This document shows, piece by piece, positions 6,625 to 12,542 of a stretch of DNA of 12,542 bases. A model generated the notes under the pieces. The model saw nothing but the letters and a program-made list of their open reading frames with translations. It was not told where the DNA came from and ran no database searches. The stretch is taken from contig JAWUVP010000071.1 of the NCBI GenBank assembly GCA_034112285.1, positions 1-12,542 on the forward strand. The letters run 5' to 3'. Positions within the stretch are counted from its first letter, which is position 1; the number at the start of each line of letters is the position of its first letter. The stretch is from JAWUVP01 sp034112285. Its GTDB lineage: Bacteria; Pseudomonadota; Gammaproteobacteria; JABDGN01. A program made the position numbers and the translations under genes.

Positions 6625-7310
6625 ACACGGCTTTGCAAGCGGCCTTTGTGCTGCACCGACGCAATTACCGTGACACCAGCCAAATTATTGAACTCTTCAC
6701 CGCCAGCGCGGGGCGCATTAGCGTGGTGGCCAAAGGCGCCAAGCGCCGTAAGTCGCCCTTACACACCAGCTTACAAATGTTTCAACCCTTACTGGTTAGC
6801 TGGCAAGGCAAGCATGAACTGCAAACCTTAGTACACGCTGAACTACAACAACCTTTTGCCATGGTCAGCGGCAAATATCTGGCCTGGGCCTTTTATTTAA
6901 ACGAGCTGTTATTTCGCTTGCTGCAAAAACATGAGCCCTACCCTTTTTTGTTTGATCATTACCAACGCTTACTGCAACAAATTACCCAACAAGATGTCAC
7001 CGAAAAAGCACTGCGCTATTTTGAACTCGATCTGCTGCAACGCATGGGCTATGCTTTAAATTTAACCCATGATGATCACAATGCGCCATTAGAGACCAGC
7101 TGCTATTATCATTGCCAGCCGGGCCAAAATCCATTAAAAATTCAATATAAAGCAGAAAGCAGGCAGCACTACAGTGGTGCCATGCTGCTGGCCTTGGCAG
7201 AGCAAAACCTAAACGGCGAACAACTTAAGCAAGCCAAGCATTTACTGCGCCAAGCCTTAGCTAGCCTACTGGGCGACAAACCTTTAAAAAGCCGTGAGCT
7301 GGTGCAATGA
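6621..7310 (+). CDS. recO: DNA repair protein RecO
   Basis: RecO works with RecR to load RecA onto SSB-coated single-stranded DNA in gap repair. The 229-residue protein shows the N-terminal OB-fold signature (FVLHRRNYRDTSQIIELFTA, then GRISVVAKGAKRRKSP, residues 10-46), a helical middle, and the conserved tail LGDKPLKSREL at 218-228. Only two cysteines (161 and 165, in CYYHC) remain where many RecO proteins have a four-Cys zinc site, so this site is incomplete, as in several gammaproteobacteria. Translation starts at GTG 6621, which overlaps the era stop codon in the form GTGA. Coupled translation from era is likely. The same four-base overlap occurs at the downstream end with the PPTase gene. 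Confidence 0.93.
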   Translation: MNTALQAAFVLHRRNYRDTSQIIELFTASAGRISVVAKGAKRRKSPLHTSLQMFQPLLVSWQGKHELQTLVHAELQQPFAMVSGKYLAWAFYLNELLFRLLQKHEPYPFLFDHYQRLLQQITQQDVTEKALRYFELDLLQRMGYALNLTHDDHNAPLETSCYYHCQPGQNPLKIQYKAESRQHYSGAMLLALAEQNLNGEQLKQAKHLLRQALASLLGDKPLKSRELVQ

Positions 7311-7987
7311 TGATATTTGAACCCAACATTGCCGATTTGCCCACCGAGTTAACCGGCATCACCCAAATTGTCTGTGTGAGCCTAGACGCCCTGCCAAGCC
7401 AGCATGACTACTTGGCCCAAAGCGAACAACAGCGTGCCAGCAAGATGCCTATTGCCAAATACCGCCAACGCTTTATTAACAGCCGTGGTTATTTACGCCA
7501 ACTGCTGGGGCATCATCTTGGGCATGCTCCCAACACCGTGGATTTGGCCAAACAAGAAAAAGGTAAACTCTATGTACCCGGCAGTCGATTGCAATTTAAT
7601 TTAGCGCACTCAAAAGATATGGCCGTGTACGCGTTTAATTTTGATACCCCTATTGGCATTGATATTGAAGCCAAACGCCCATTAGACGATTTGCATGCCA
7701 TTGCACGGCGGGTATTTTCAGAGCAAGAACTGGCCTATTTGGCAGCCAAAACAACAGAGAGCGAGCAAGATAAATTCTTTCAACTGTGGGCCAGAAAAGA
7801 AGCGGTGATTAAAACCACCGGTGAGGGATTGGGCGCTGGCTTACTGGATATCACCACCACTTTAGCCGATGGTAGCATCAATCCTGGCTTTATGTATAAG
7901 CTTAATAAAAGCCAGCAACTAATTGATTTAGTTAAACTAAAAGGATTCGCCGGCGCGATCGTCTGCGCCACACCTACTTTTGCTTAA
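7307..7987 (+). CDS. Sfp/AcpT-type 4'-phosphopantetheinyl transferase
   Basis: Enzymes of this family move the 4'-phosphopantetheine arm from coenzyme A to a serine of a carrier protein, turning apo-ACP or a peptidyl carrier into the active form. The 226-residue length and motifs are those of the two-lobed Sfp/AcpT group, not of the 120-residue AcpS: RLQFNLAHS at 94-102 (P-loop-like substrate motif), IGIDIE at 116-121 with the magnesium ligands Asp119 and Glu121, and FFQLWARKEAVIKTTGEG at 157-174 with the metal ligand Glu165 and Lys169. ATG 7307 overlaps the recO stop (ATGA), making it the last gene of the rnc-era-recO series. In many relatives this place holds pdxJ and acpS, so it may be the housekeeping carrier-protein activator. 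A role in secondary metabolism cannot be excluded, but no polyketide or peptide synthetase gene is nearby. Confidence 0.9.
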   Translation: MMIFEPNIADLPTELTGITQIVCVSLDALPSQHDYLAQSEQQRASKMPIAKYRQRFINSRGYLRQLLGHHLGHAPNTVDLAKQEKGKLYVPGSRLQFNLAHSKDMAVYAFNFDTPIGIDIEAKRPLDDLHAIARRVFSEQELAYLAAKTTESEQDKFFQLWARKEAVIKTTGEGLGAGLLDITTTLADGSINPGFMYKLNKSQQLIDLVKLKGFAGAIVCATPTFA

Positions 7988-7995
7988 ATAAAGCA

Positions 7996-8069
7996 CGTCG
8001 TTGCGACGCGCACCCGAGGGCACGGGTCAAAGTTTAATAGAAATAGACATTCTCTTGCAACATGACGGG
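7996..8069. repeat. Shortened copy of the palindromic repeat in a convergent gap
   Basis: The piece starts CGTCGTTGCGACGCG and ends CAACATGACGGG (8058-8069), whose reverse complement CCCGTCATGTTG resembles the terminus at 12407. Bases 8003-8023 match 12476-12496 exactly in reverse complement (21 of 21). Compared with the long copy, the core GAGGAGCGCAGCG is missing. ACCCG (8012-8016) and CGGGT (8023-8027) form a 5-base stem. It lies between the convergent PPTase and Hpt genes, where a transcription stop is expected, but no T-tract marks a standard terminator. Confidence 0.6.
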
Positions 8070-8097
8070 AGCTATTCTGAGTTTGCCCTGAACGACC

Positions 8098-8487
8098 CTA
8101 CTCTTTAACAAACTGCAACAAAGCTTGCGCTTCAGCTTGCAACTCATTGTAGTGGCGGGTAATGCTTTCGTGTGGCTCTGGCAAAAATGTGGGGTCGGTA
8201 TTAAACGCCAAACACGTTTTCTCCAATCCTAACACTGAGACTTTCATGCTGGGAATGGCACAGTAGCACAGCGCGCCGTGTAGCTTGTGCGCTTGATTTT
8301 TTAAGGCCACATAATCTTGGCTGGTATACGCTGTTGCTAAAATAGTCATTTCATCTGCCAAAGTATCAACAAACATCTTCAACAGGTCTTGCGCCAAAGA
8401 GACGTTTTGACCCGCCAATTCTAAACATTGCGCCCAATCAACACCGGGATAATCTGTAACATTGTTCTTCATAACGGCTTCCATCAT
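8098..8487 (-). CDS. Stand-alone BarA/LetS-type histidine phosphotransfer (Hpt) protein
   Basis: This 129-residue protein is a single Hpt domain, a four-helix bundle that relays phosphate between receiver domains of a phosphorelay. The phosphorylatable histidine is His67 in NQAHKLHGALCYCAIPSMK (64-82). This matches the Hpt region of BarA/GacS/LetS hybrid kinases (HKLHG, then Cys/Tyr, then xxPxMK). The N-terminal GVDWAQCLELAGQ and DLLKMFVDTL also match the start of that domain. No kinase, receiver or membrane region is attached, and no partner gene is nearby. By family knowledge, the likely recipient is a GacA/UvrY/LetA-type regulator, which would affect small RNAs and CsrA, but that is inference. 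The ATG at 8487 has GGAG with five bases between. A second ATG follows directly. It is last in a minus-strand series, 78 bases after the propeller gene. Confidence 0.85.
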   Translation of the reverse strand: MMEAVMKNNVTDYPGVDWAQCLELAGQNVSLAQDLLKMFVDTLADEMTILATAYTSQDYVALKNQAHKLHGALCYCAIPSMKVSVLGLEKTCLAFNTDPTFLPEPHESITRHYNELQAEAQALLQFVKE

Positions 8488-8502
8488 TACAACTCCATCA
8501 AA

Positions 8503-8522
8503 AAGGGAGGTCTATAAGACCT
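8503..8522 (-). terminator. Weak terminator-like hairpin after the propeller gene
   Basis: Read on the minus strand, AGGTCT-TAT-AGACCT is a perfect 6-base stem with a 3-base loop, followed by CCC and five T. It lies between the stop of the propeller gene (8566) and the start of the Hpt gene (8487). The stem is short and the T-tract is separated by three C, so it would at best reduce transcription into the Hpt gene. Confidence 0.35.
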
Positions 8523-8565
8523 TATTTATCAGTAAATGTCGATACGGATTATCCATAGGCATAGA

Positions 8566-9993
8566 CTAATTATGAGCAAGGCCCAGCACAGCATTGCTTG
8601 AAGGTGTATCGTAACTGGCCTCTGTCCAAGTAGCCGCATCTGGGCTGGTGTAAAGCACGGCTTTCGAGAGTGTGCCATCAAAGCCGCCCACTACCCACTG
8701 CCCATTCAAGTCACTCAGCGCAATTAAGTAAACCTCATCCGTTGTTGGCAACTTGGATAACGGTGTCCATGTTTGCGTGTCCGTGCTGGTTAGCAGCGTA
8801 AATTTAAAATCAGGTGAGCTGCCTTTACCGGCAACAACCCATTTATTGTTGGCATAATGCACAGTATATAACGCGCCATCATCTGCGCTCAAGCCTGCTT
8901 GGTTAGTCCAACTGCTTCCATCTGTGCTGGTTAACATATAAGGGTATCGCGTCACCCCACCGTCGCTAGAGCGGTCACCCACAGCCACCCACTTACCATC
9001 GCCAAAACTAACGCTATCCAACTCTATCGATTCAGCGTTTGCTTGGTTCGTTTTAGGCTGCGTGCTGATGGTGGTTGCTTTAGCCCAGGTATTTGCATCA
9101 GGGCTGGTGTAAATGGCCGCGACACTAGGGTTGGTTTTATCATTACCGACCGCAACCCATAAGCTATTGGCGTAATGCACATCTGTTAGCTCAATGTCAT
9201 CTGAAGAAATGCTAGCAACCTTTGTCCAAGCACTACCGTCAGTGCTGGTCATCAGCAAGGCTTGGTTAGCAAGCGGCTCATCACCCACGGCAACATACGT
9301 GCCACTACCATAACTTACCCCCAAAAACTGCCCAGTTTCCGTCGCAGGCAAGCTTTGTGATGCCCAGGTTACGCCATTGTCTGTGCTCATCTCAATCAAG
9401 GGTTGTGGTACACCTGTTGCCTCAACGCCAGCCGCGACCCACGTGTCATTATGCGCGGTAACAGCAATAAAATGGGCATTTGGCTGGGCGGTTAAATCTT
9501 GTTTTGTCCAACTGGTGCCAGTGGAGCTAGTGTAAACCAAAGGAGCGGTGACATCATTATTCATGTCAAAACCACCAACGGTGCCCACAGCCACTAAATG
9601 CTGCGCCAAAGTTGTTGAGCTTTGAGTGTAAGGTACCACGCTGCTGACATAGTTAAGCATTAACGTGAGGCTAGTAGCGCCCATTTGGCTTGGGGTAAAG
9701 GTGCCACTCCATGTACAGTTTGCCCCCGACGCCAACACTGCCGTGCAGGTGGTTGACGTTAAGCTAAACGTACCAGAATCTGAAACCGGCTTCACTGCCA
9801 AGTTGGTAATGATGAACGGCAAATTGTTCGTTAACGTATACCCAACGGTATAAACGCTGTTAATCGTGGTAGCGCTACGCAAGCCTGACGTTGTAGTGGT
9901 GGGTTGCACCTCTACCGGATTTTGTGCCGCTACAGCCAAAGTGCCGGTAAAAATAAGGCTGCACGCGGCAACGGATTTGAAAAAATGGTTCAT
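8566..9993 (-). CDS. Secreted protein: Ig-like domain plus seven-repeat beta-propeller
   Basis: I do not recognise this 475-residue protein as a named family member, but its build is clear. Residues 1-23 are a Sec signal peptide, with probable cleavage after AVAA. Residues about 28-125 look like an ASH/choice-of-anchor type Ig-like domain, with FSLTSTTCTAVLASGANCTW and FTPSQMG. Cys83 and Cys93 could form a disulfide. From about residue 131 there are seven repeats of the form WVAVG...YTS-D-xx-WT: the WT-type strands are near 161, 209, 255, 302, 361, 408 and 455. This predicts a seven-bladed propeller of the BNR/sialidase-like kind, without visible catalytic residues, so a binding or scaffold role is more likely. 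It starts 21 bases after the outer-membrane protein gene, with AGGAC about seven bases before the ATG. Location is periplasmic or extracellular. Confidence 0.8.
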   Translation of the reverse strand: MNHFFKSVAACSLIFTGTLAVAAQNPVEVQPTTTTSGLRSATTINSVYTVGYTLTNNLPFIITNLAVKPVSDSGTFSLTSTTCTAVLASGANCTWSGTFTPSQMGATSLTLMLNYVSSVVPYTQSSTTLAQHLVAVGTVGGFDMNNDVTAPLVYTSSTGTSWTKQDLTAQPNAHFIAVTAHNDTWVAAGVEATGVPQPLIEMSTDNGVTWASQSLPATETGQFLGVSYGSGTYVAVGDEPLANQALLMTSTDGSAWTKVASISSDDIELTDVHYANSLWVAVGNDKTNPSVAAIYTSPDANTWAKATTISTQPKTNQANAESIELDSVSFGDGKWVAVGDRSSDGGVTRYPYMLTSTDGSSWTNQAGLSADDGALYTVHYANNKWVVAGKGSSPDFKFTLLTSTDTQTWTPLSKLPTTDEVYLIALSDLNGQWVVGGFDGTLSKAVLYTSPDAATWTEASYDTPSSNAVLGLAHN

Positions 9994-10014
9994 AATGACG
10001 TCCTTGTTTTGGAA

Positions 10015-10752
10015 TTAGAAACGGTAATTGATAGACATTAACACGGTTTGGTAGGCCAAGACTTGCTCAGGCCCTTTGGCGGCAGCCGTTATAGCACCTA
10101 ACGTGGCTTTACCCGCATTCAGGTAATTATAGTCAGCCGCTAAACTCACGTGGCCATTTACCTCATAGCTGGCGCCAAAGCCCAGCAAGTAAGCAAAGCT
10201 TGTTACGGTACGATTAGCAAACGTGTTGTTAAGACGCGGCAAAACATCAGCATTCACTGGCGTTTCGCTATAGCCTGAACTTCGGTTAAATGACACCCCT
10301 GCCCCGATATTCACATGCGGCGTCCAGCGTTTAAAGCTTGCAATGTCACCTTGATAATCCAACAAGAAGGTATTTCGTTGTTCATTGTAGCGGTAAGTAT
10401 AGTTAATCATGGTTGGGGTGCTATATTGCATCACCGACCCCTGCCGGGTTGAGGCTGAAGCAAAATTATAATTGATGCTAATACGATAGTGGGAAAACCA
10501 TTTCATTTTAGTCGGCAAAACAAAGTTTCGCCCAAAACCCACTTGGAAAATTAAGGGTTGAGTCTTACCAGAGGCTAAATACTTATCGGGATAGCTGGGC
10601 GAGTTTATTAACGCGACATTGCTATCTTTGGCTTGGTAGCCAATGCTGGTGCCCAAGCCATCACTAAAATACCAAGGGCTGGCTAACAGCGCGCTACTGC
10701 TAGATAACGCGCCGATTAAAATAAAACTGTGCACAATTGCTTTACGTGACAT
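10015..10752 (-). CDS. Outer-membrane beta-barrel protein
   Basis: The 245-residue product has a signal peptide (1 to about 24, ending ALLA). After it comes a series of alternating polar/aromatic strands, for example LIFQVGFGRNF, HYRISINYNFA, NTFLLDYQGDI, PHVNIGAGVSF, FAYLLGFGASYEV and HVSLAADYNYL. It ends in VLMSINYRF, with the terminal Phe that outer-membrane proteins use for BAM-dependent insertion. This suggests a small barrel, probably of eight strands, of the opacity/OmpA-like or OmpW-like type found in Legionella and Coxiella. The exact family and any ligand are unknown. A strong ribosome binding site (GGAGGAG, seven bases before the ATG) implies high expression. It lies 38 bases after dcd and 21 bases before the propeller gene, so it likely shares a transcript with the latter. 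Confidence 0.82.
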   Translation of the reverse strand: MSRKAIVHSFILIGALSSSSALLASPWYFSDGLGTSIGYQAKDSNVALINSPSYPDKYLASGKTQPLIFQVGFGRNFVLPTKMKWFSHYRISINYNFASASTRQGSVMQYSTPTMINYTYRYNEQRNTFLLDYQGDIASFKRWTPHVNIGAGVSFNRSSGYSETPVNADVLPRLNNTFANRTVTSFAYLLGFGASYEVNGHVSLAADYNYLNAGKATLGAITAAAKGPEQVLAYQTVLMSINYRF

Positions 10753-10790
10753 GGACTTTCTCCTCCCTGGAGTACATTAAGGCTTAGATA

Positions 10791-11360
10791 TTAAGTGCGA
10801 GGCAAAGTCACCCCGGTTTGGCCTTGATATTTGCCACCGCGATCTTTGTATGAGGTTTCACACTCATCGTCTGATTGAAAAAATAGCATTTGCGCTACGC
10901 CTTCGTTGGCATAAATTTTTGCCGGTAAAGTGGTGGTGTTGGAGAATTCTAGGGTCACGTGTCCTTCCCATTCAGGCTCTAATGGTGTGACATTCACGAT
11001 AATACCACAACGAGCGTAAGTAGATTTGCCTAAGCACACCACCAAGGTATCACGCGGGATGCGGAAGTACTCAACCGTACGCGCTAGTGCGAAGGAATTA
11101 GGCGGGATAATGCAGACATCTTCTTGCACATCCACAAAGCTGTCACTGTCGAAGTTTTTAGGATCGACGATAGCAGAGTTAATATTGGTAAAGATTTTGA
11201 ATTCGTTAGAGCAGCGTACATCGTAGCCATAGCTGGACACACCATAGGAAATAAGCTTTTCGCCGTCGTCATCATAGCGGACTTGATTTTCCTCAAAGGG
11301 TTCAATCATGCCGTGTTCTTTCGACATTTTAGTAATCCATTTATCTGCTTTGATGCTCAT
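10791..11360 (-). CDS. dcd: dCTP deaminase
   Basis: Dcd is a homotrimer that converts dCTP to dUTP and ammonia, feeding dUTPase and thymidylate synthesis. The 189-residue protein is of the form found in Legionella and Pseudomonas: SYGVSSYGYDVRC at 38-50, DPKNF at 66-70, the nucleotide-binding GKSTYARCGI at 111-120, and the catalytic segment WEGHVTLEFSN at 131-141. Glu138 is the expected general base. The tail KYQGQTGVTLPRT closes over the substrate in this family. The ATG has AGGAG with five bases between. The gene lies 36 bases after mrp, a common gammaproteobacterial pairing, and 38 bases before the outer-membrane protein gene. The sequence appears complete and shows no missing key residues. 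Confidence 0.96.
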   Translation of the reverse strand: MSIKADKWITKMSKEHGMIEPFEENQVRYDDDGEKLISYGVSSYGYDVRCSNEFKIFTNINSAIVDPKNFDSDSFVDVQEDVCIIPPNSFALARTVEYFRIPRDTLVVCLGKSTYARCGIIVNVTPLEPEWEGHVTLEFSNTTTLPAKIYANEGVAQMLFFQSDDECETSYKDRGGKYQGQTGVTLPRT

Positions 11361-11396
11361 TGTGTCTCCTAGTTAGTGGGTGAGGCAATCTAATTA

Positions 11397-12248
11397 CTAC
11401 CCTTCAATTTTAATCGAGCCAAATTTAGCAGAATAATCCTTCTTCTGCAAAGAAAGATTCGCCTGCATGGCTTTGGCAATGTTGAAATAATCTTGCGCCA
11501 AGGCGCTCTCAGGCTCAGCCTGCACGGTTGGCTGCCCGGCATCGGCATGAATGCGAATATCTGCGTGCAACGGCAATTGCCCCAGCAGCGGTAAATCAAA
11601 TTCTGTACACAAACGCTCTGCGCCATCTTGGCCAAAAATCGCCTCGCGATGCTCACATTTTGGACACTGGTAAAGGCTCATATTCTCCACAATTCCGAGC
11701 ACTGGCACGTTTACTTTTTTAAACATCGCCACGGCTCTACGGGCATCAATCATCGACAAGTCTTGCGGCGTGGTTACCACAATGGCGCCCGCCACCGGCA
11801 CTTTTTGCGCCATGGTCAATTGCACGTCGCCGGTGCCAGGTGGCAAATCTAGCAATAAATAATCTAAATTATCCCACGCAGTGTCAAATAACATTTGCTG
11901 CAGCGCCTTGCTGACTATTGGCCCACGCCAAATGGCCGCCTTGTTCGAGTCTATCAAAAAACCTATTGACATCAACTGGATACCGTAATTAGTTAATGCT
12001 ATGAATCGCTGATTTTCCATCTCCGGCTTGCCCGAAACATTAAATAAGGTCGGTTGGCTAGGCCCATAAATATCCGCATCAAGCACACCAACGCGCGCAC
12101 CACCTGCTTGCAAGGCTAAGGCCAAGTTTGCGGTGACAGTCGACTTACCCACCCCGCCTTTACCAGAGGCAATGGCGATAATGTTTTTAACATTGGGGAG
12201 AGGATTTAAACCGGTTTGAACTTGATGAGCTTTGATAGGTGAATTCAT
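11397..12248 (-). CDS. mrp: Mrp/ApbC Fe-S cluster carrier ATPase, form without MIP18 domain
   Basis: Mrp (ApbC) is a P-loop ATPase of the MinD/NBP35 class that carries and delivers iron-sulfur clusters. The 283-residue protein has the deviant Walker A GKGGVGKST at 29-37, DADIYGPSQP at 58-67, LLLDLPPGTGD at 131-141, and the cluster-binding CPKC at 195-198 in the stretch IVENMSLYQCPKCEHREAIFG. E. coli Mrp (about 370 residues) has an additional N-terminal MIP18/DUF59 domain, which is absent here. The frame upstream of ATG 12248 reaches a stop (TAA at 12276-12278) after ten codons, so the domain was not merely missed by start choice. A ribosome binding site is modest (AAGG, ten to eleven bases upstream). 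It is the first of the minus-strand series leading to dcd. Confidence 0.93.
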   Translation of the reverse strand: MNSPIKAHQVQTGLNPLPNVKNIIAIASGKGGVGKSTVTANLALALQAGGARVGVLDADIYGPSQPTLFNVSGKPEMENQRFIALTNYGIQLMSIGFLIDSNKAAIWRGPIVSKALQQMLFDTAWDNLDYLLLDLPPGTGDVQLTMAQKVPVAGAIVVTTPQDLSMIDARRAVAMFKKVNVPVLGIVENMSLYQCPKCEHREAIFGQDGAERLCTEFDLPLLGQLPLHADIRIHADAGQPTVQAEPESALAQDYFNIAKAMQANLSLQKKDYSAKFGSIKIEG

Positions 12249-12287
12249 AAGTGACCATACCTTAATGTTGCTAATTTAAGATTCGGA

Positions 12288-12318
12288 ATTATATCACAAG
12301 GAATTTAACCCATGTGAA
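12288..12318 (-). promoter_or_regulatory. Probable mrp promoter (extended -10)
   Basis: On the minus strand TGATATAAT (12288-12296) is a perfect extended -10. TTCACA (12313-12318) is a five-of-six match to the -35, but with a long spacer of 19 bases. Transcription would start near 12281, giving a leader of about 33 bases before the mrp ATG. It may serve the following minus-strand genes too. Confidence 0.55.
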
Positions 12319-12327
12319 AATCCTGTC

Positions 12328-12343
12328 TGCGCCACAGGGCGCA
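12328..12343. repeat. Short G+C hairpin upstream of mrp
   Basis: TGCGCC (12328-12333) and GGCGCA (12338-12343) form a perfect 6-base stem around ACAG. It sits just outside the predicted -35 of mrp. Its right half plus flank (12335-12346) recurs exactly, in reverse complement, at 3186-3197, so it may be part of the dispersed repeat and not an operator. No T-tract follows on either strand close to the stem. Confidence 0.4.
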
Positions 12344-12406
12344 CGCACTTTAAAAAATCAACAAAGTACAACTAAAAGAACTTTAAATCATTGTTTTCCT
12401 ACCTGT

Positions 12407-12522
12407 CCCGTCGTTGCGAGGAGCGCAGCGACGCGGCAATCTCATGCATTACGCTGTAGTCTAGGAGATTGAACTGTGCCCTCGGGTGCGCGTCGCTACG
12501 CTCCTCGAAACTACAACACGGG
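12407..12522. repeat. MITE/REP-like imperfect palindrome of 116 bp
   Basis: The left arm runs CCCGTCGTTGCGAGGAGCG..., continues through GCGACGCG, and ends CAATCTC (12437-12443). The right arm, read in reverse complement from 12522, gives CCCGTGTTG..., CGAGGAGCGTAGCGACGCG (12489-12507) and CAATCTC (12465-12471). The right arm carries an extra segment of about 17 bases including CACCCGAGGGCAC. The central loop is about 21 bases. No open frame lies inside. Such elements, built on a GCGAGGAGCG-type core, are frequent between genes in Legionellales, Coxiella and rickettsial genomes. Mobilisation by a transposase acting in trans is possible but not shown. The outer limit may extend some bases further, since TTTCC is also mirrored. 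Confidence 0.75.
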
Positions 12523-12542
12523 AGGGAAAGTCATGATTTAAA

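Noticed and set aside
9961..9993. Possible lipobox (VAAC) in the propeller protein
   Set aside because: The Cys is residue 11, too early to leave a full hydrophobic segment before it. A normal signal peptidase I site after AVAA fits better.
11026..11372. Plus-strand frames opposite dcd
   Set aside because: They are antisense shadows of a complete, conserved gene and show no family motif.
12523..12542. GGAGGGAAAG followed by ATG at the right edge, looking like a gene start
   Set aside because: The frame stops after two codons (ATG ATT TAA), so no gene begins there.

Overview
The window reads as chromosome of a gammaproteobacterium, probably of the Legionellales/Coxiella-like part of the class. 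This rests on the close match of LepA, RNase III and Era to gammaproteobacterial versions, the 189-residue Legionella/Pseudomonas-type dCTP deaminase, a BarA/LetS-like Hpt domain, moderate A+T content, and short palindromic repeats containing GCGAGGAGCG. The genus is an inference. No tRNA, rRNA or CRISPR array was seen.

Left edge (1-1225): the last 58 codons and right end of an ISAs1-family insertion sequence lie just past the 3' end of a minus-strand gene for an unrecognised protein. That protein has HAD-phosphatase-like motifs and, between motif I and motif II where HAD cap domains sit, a tandem 14-residue repeat. It is divergent from lepA.

Centre (1226-7987, plus strand): lepA (EF4), then a class 3 lipase, then the overlapping cluster rnc-era-recO-PPTase. 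The common gammaproteobacterial order is lepA-lepB-rnc-era-recO-pdxJ-acpS. Here lepB is absent and a lipase sits in its place, and recO is followed by an Sfp-type phosphopantetheinyl transferase instead of pdxJ-acpS. rnc has an extended -10 box so close to its ATG that its mRNA may be leaderless. An imperfect inverted repeat spans the lipase stop codon upstream of it.

Right part (8098-12248, minus strand), in transcription order: mrp (Fe-S carrier ATPase without the usual N-terminal MIP18 domain), dcd, an outer-membrane beta-barrel protein, a secreted Ig-like plus seven-repeat beta-propeller protein, and a stand-alone BarA-type Hpt protein. Gaps are 36, 38, 21 and 78 bases, so much of the series may be co-transcribed. 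A small terminator-like hairpin precedes the Hpt gene.

Intergenic palindromes: an imperfect palindrome of 116 bp lies at the right end, a shorter relative sits in the convergent gap after the PPTase gene, and a fragment lies upstream of the lipase. They share segments of up to 21 identical bases and look like copies of one non-coding mobile or REP-like element.
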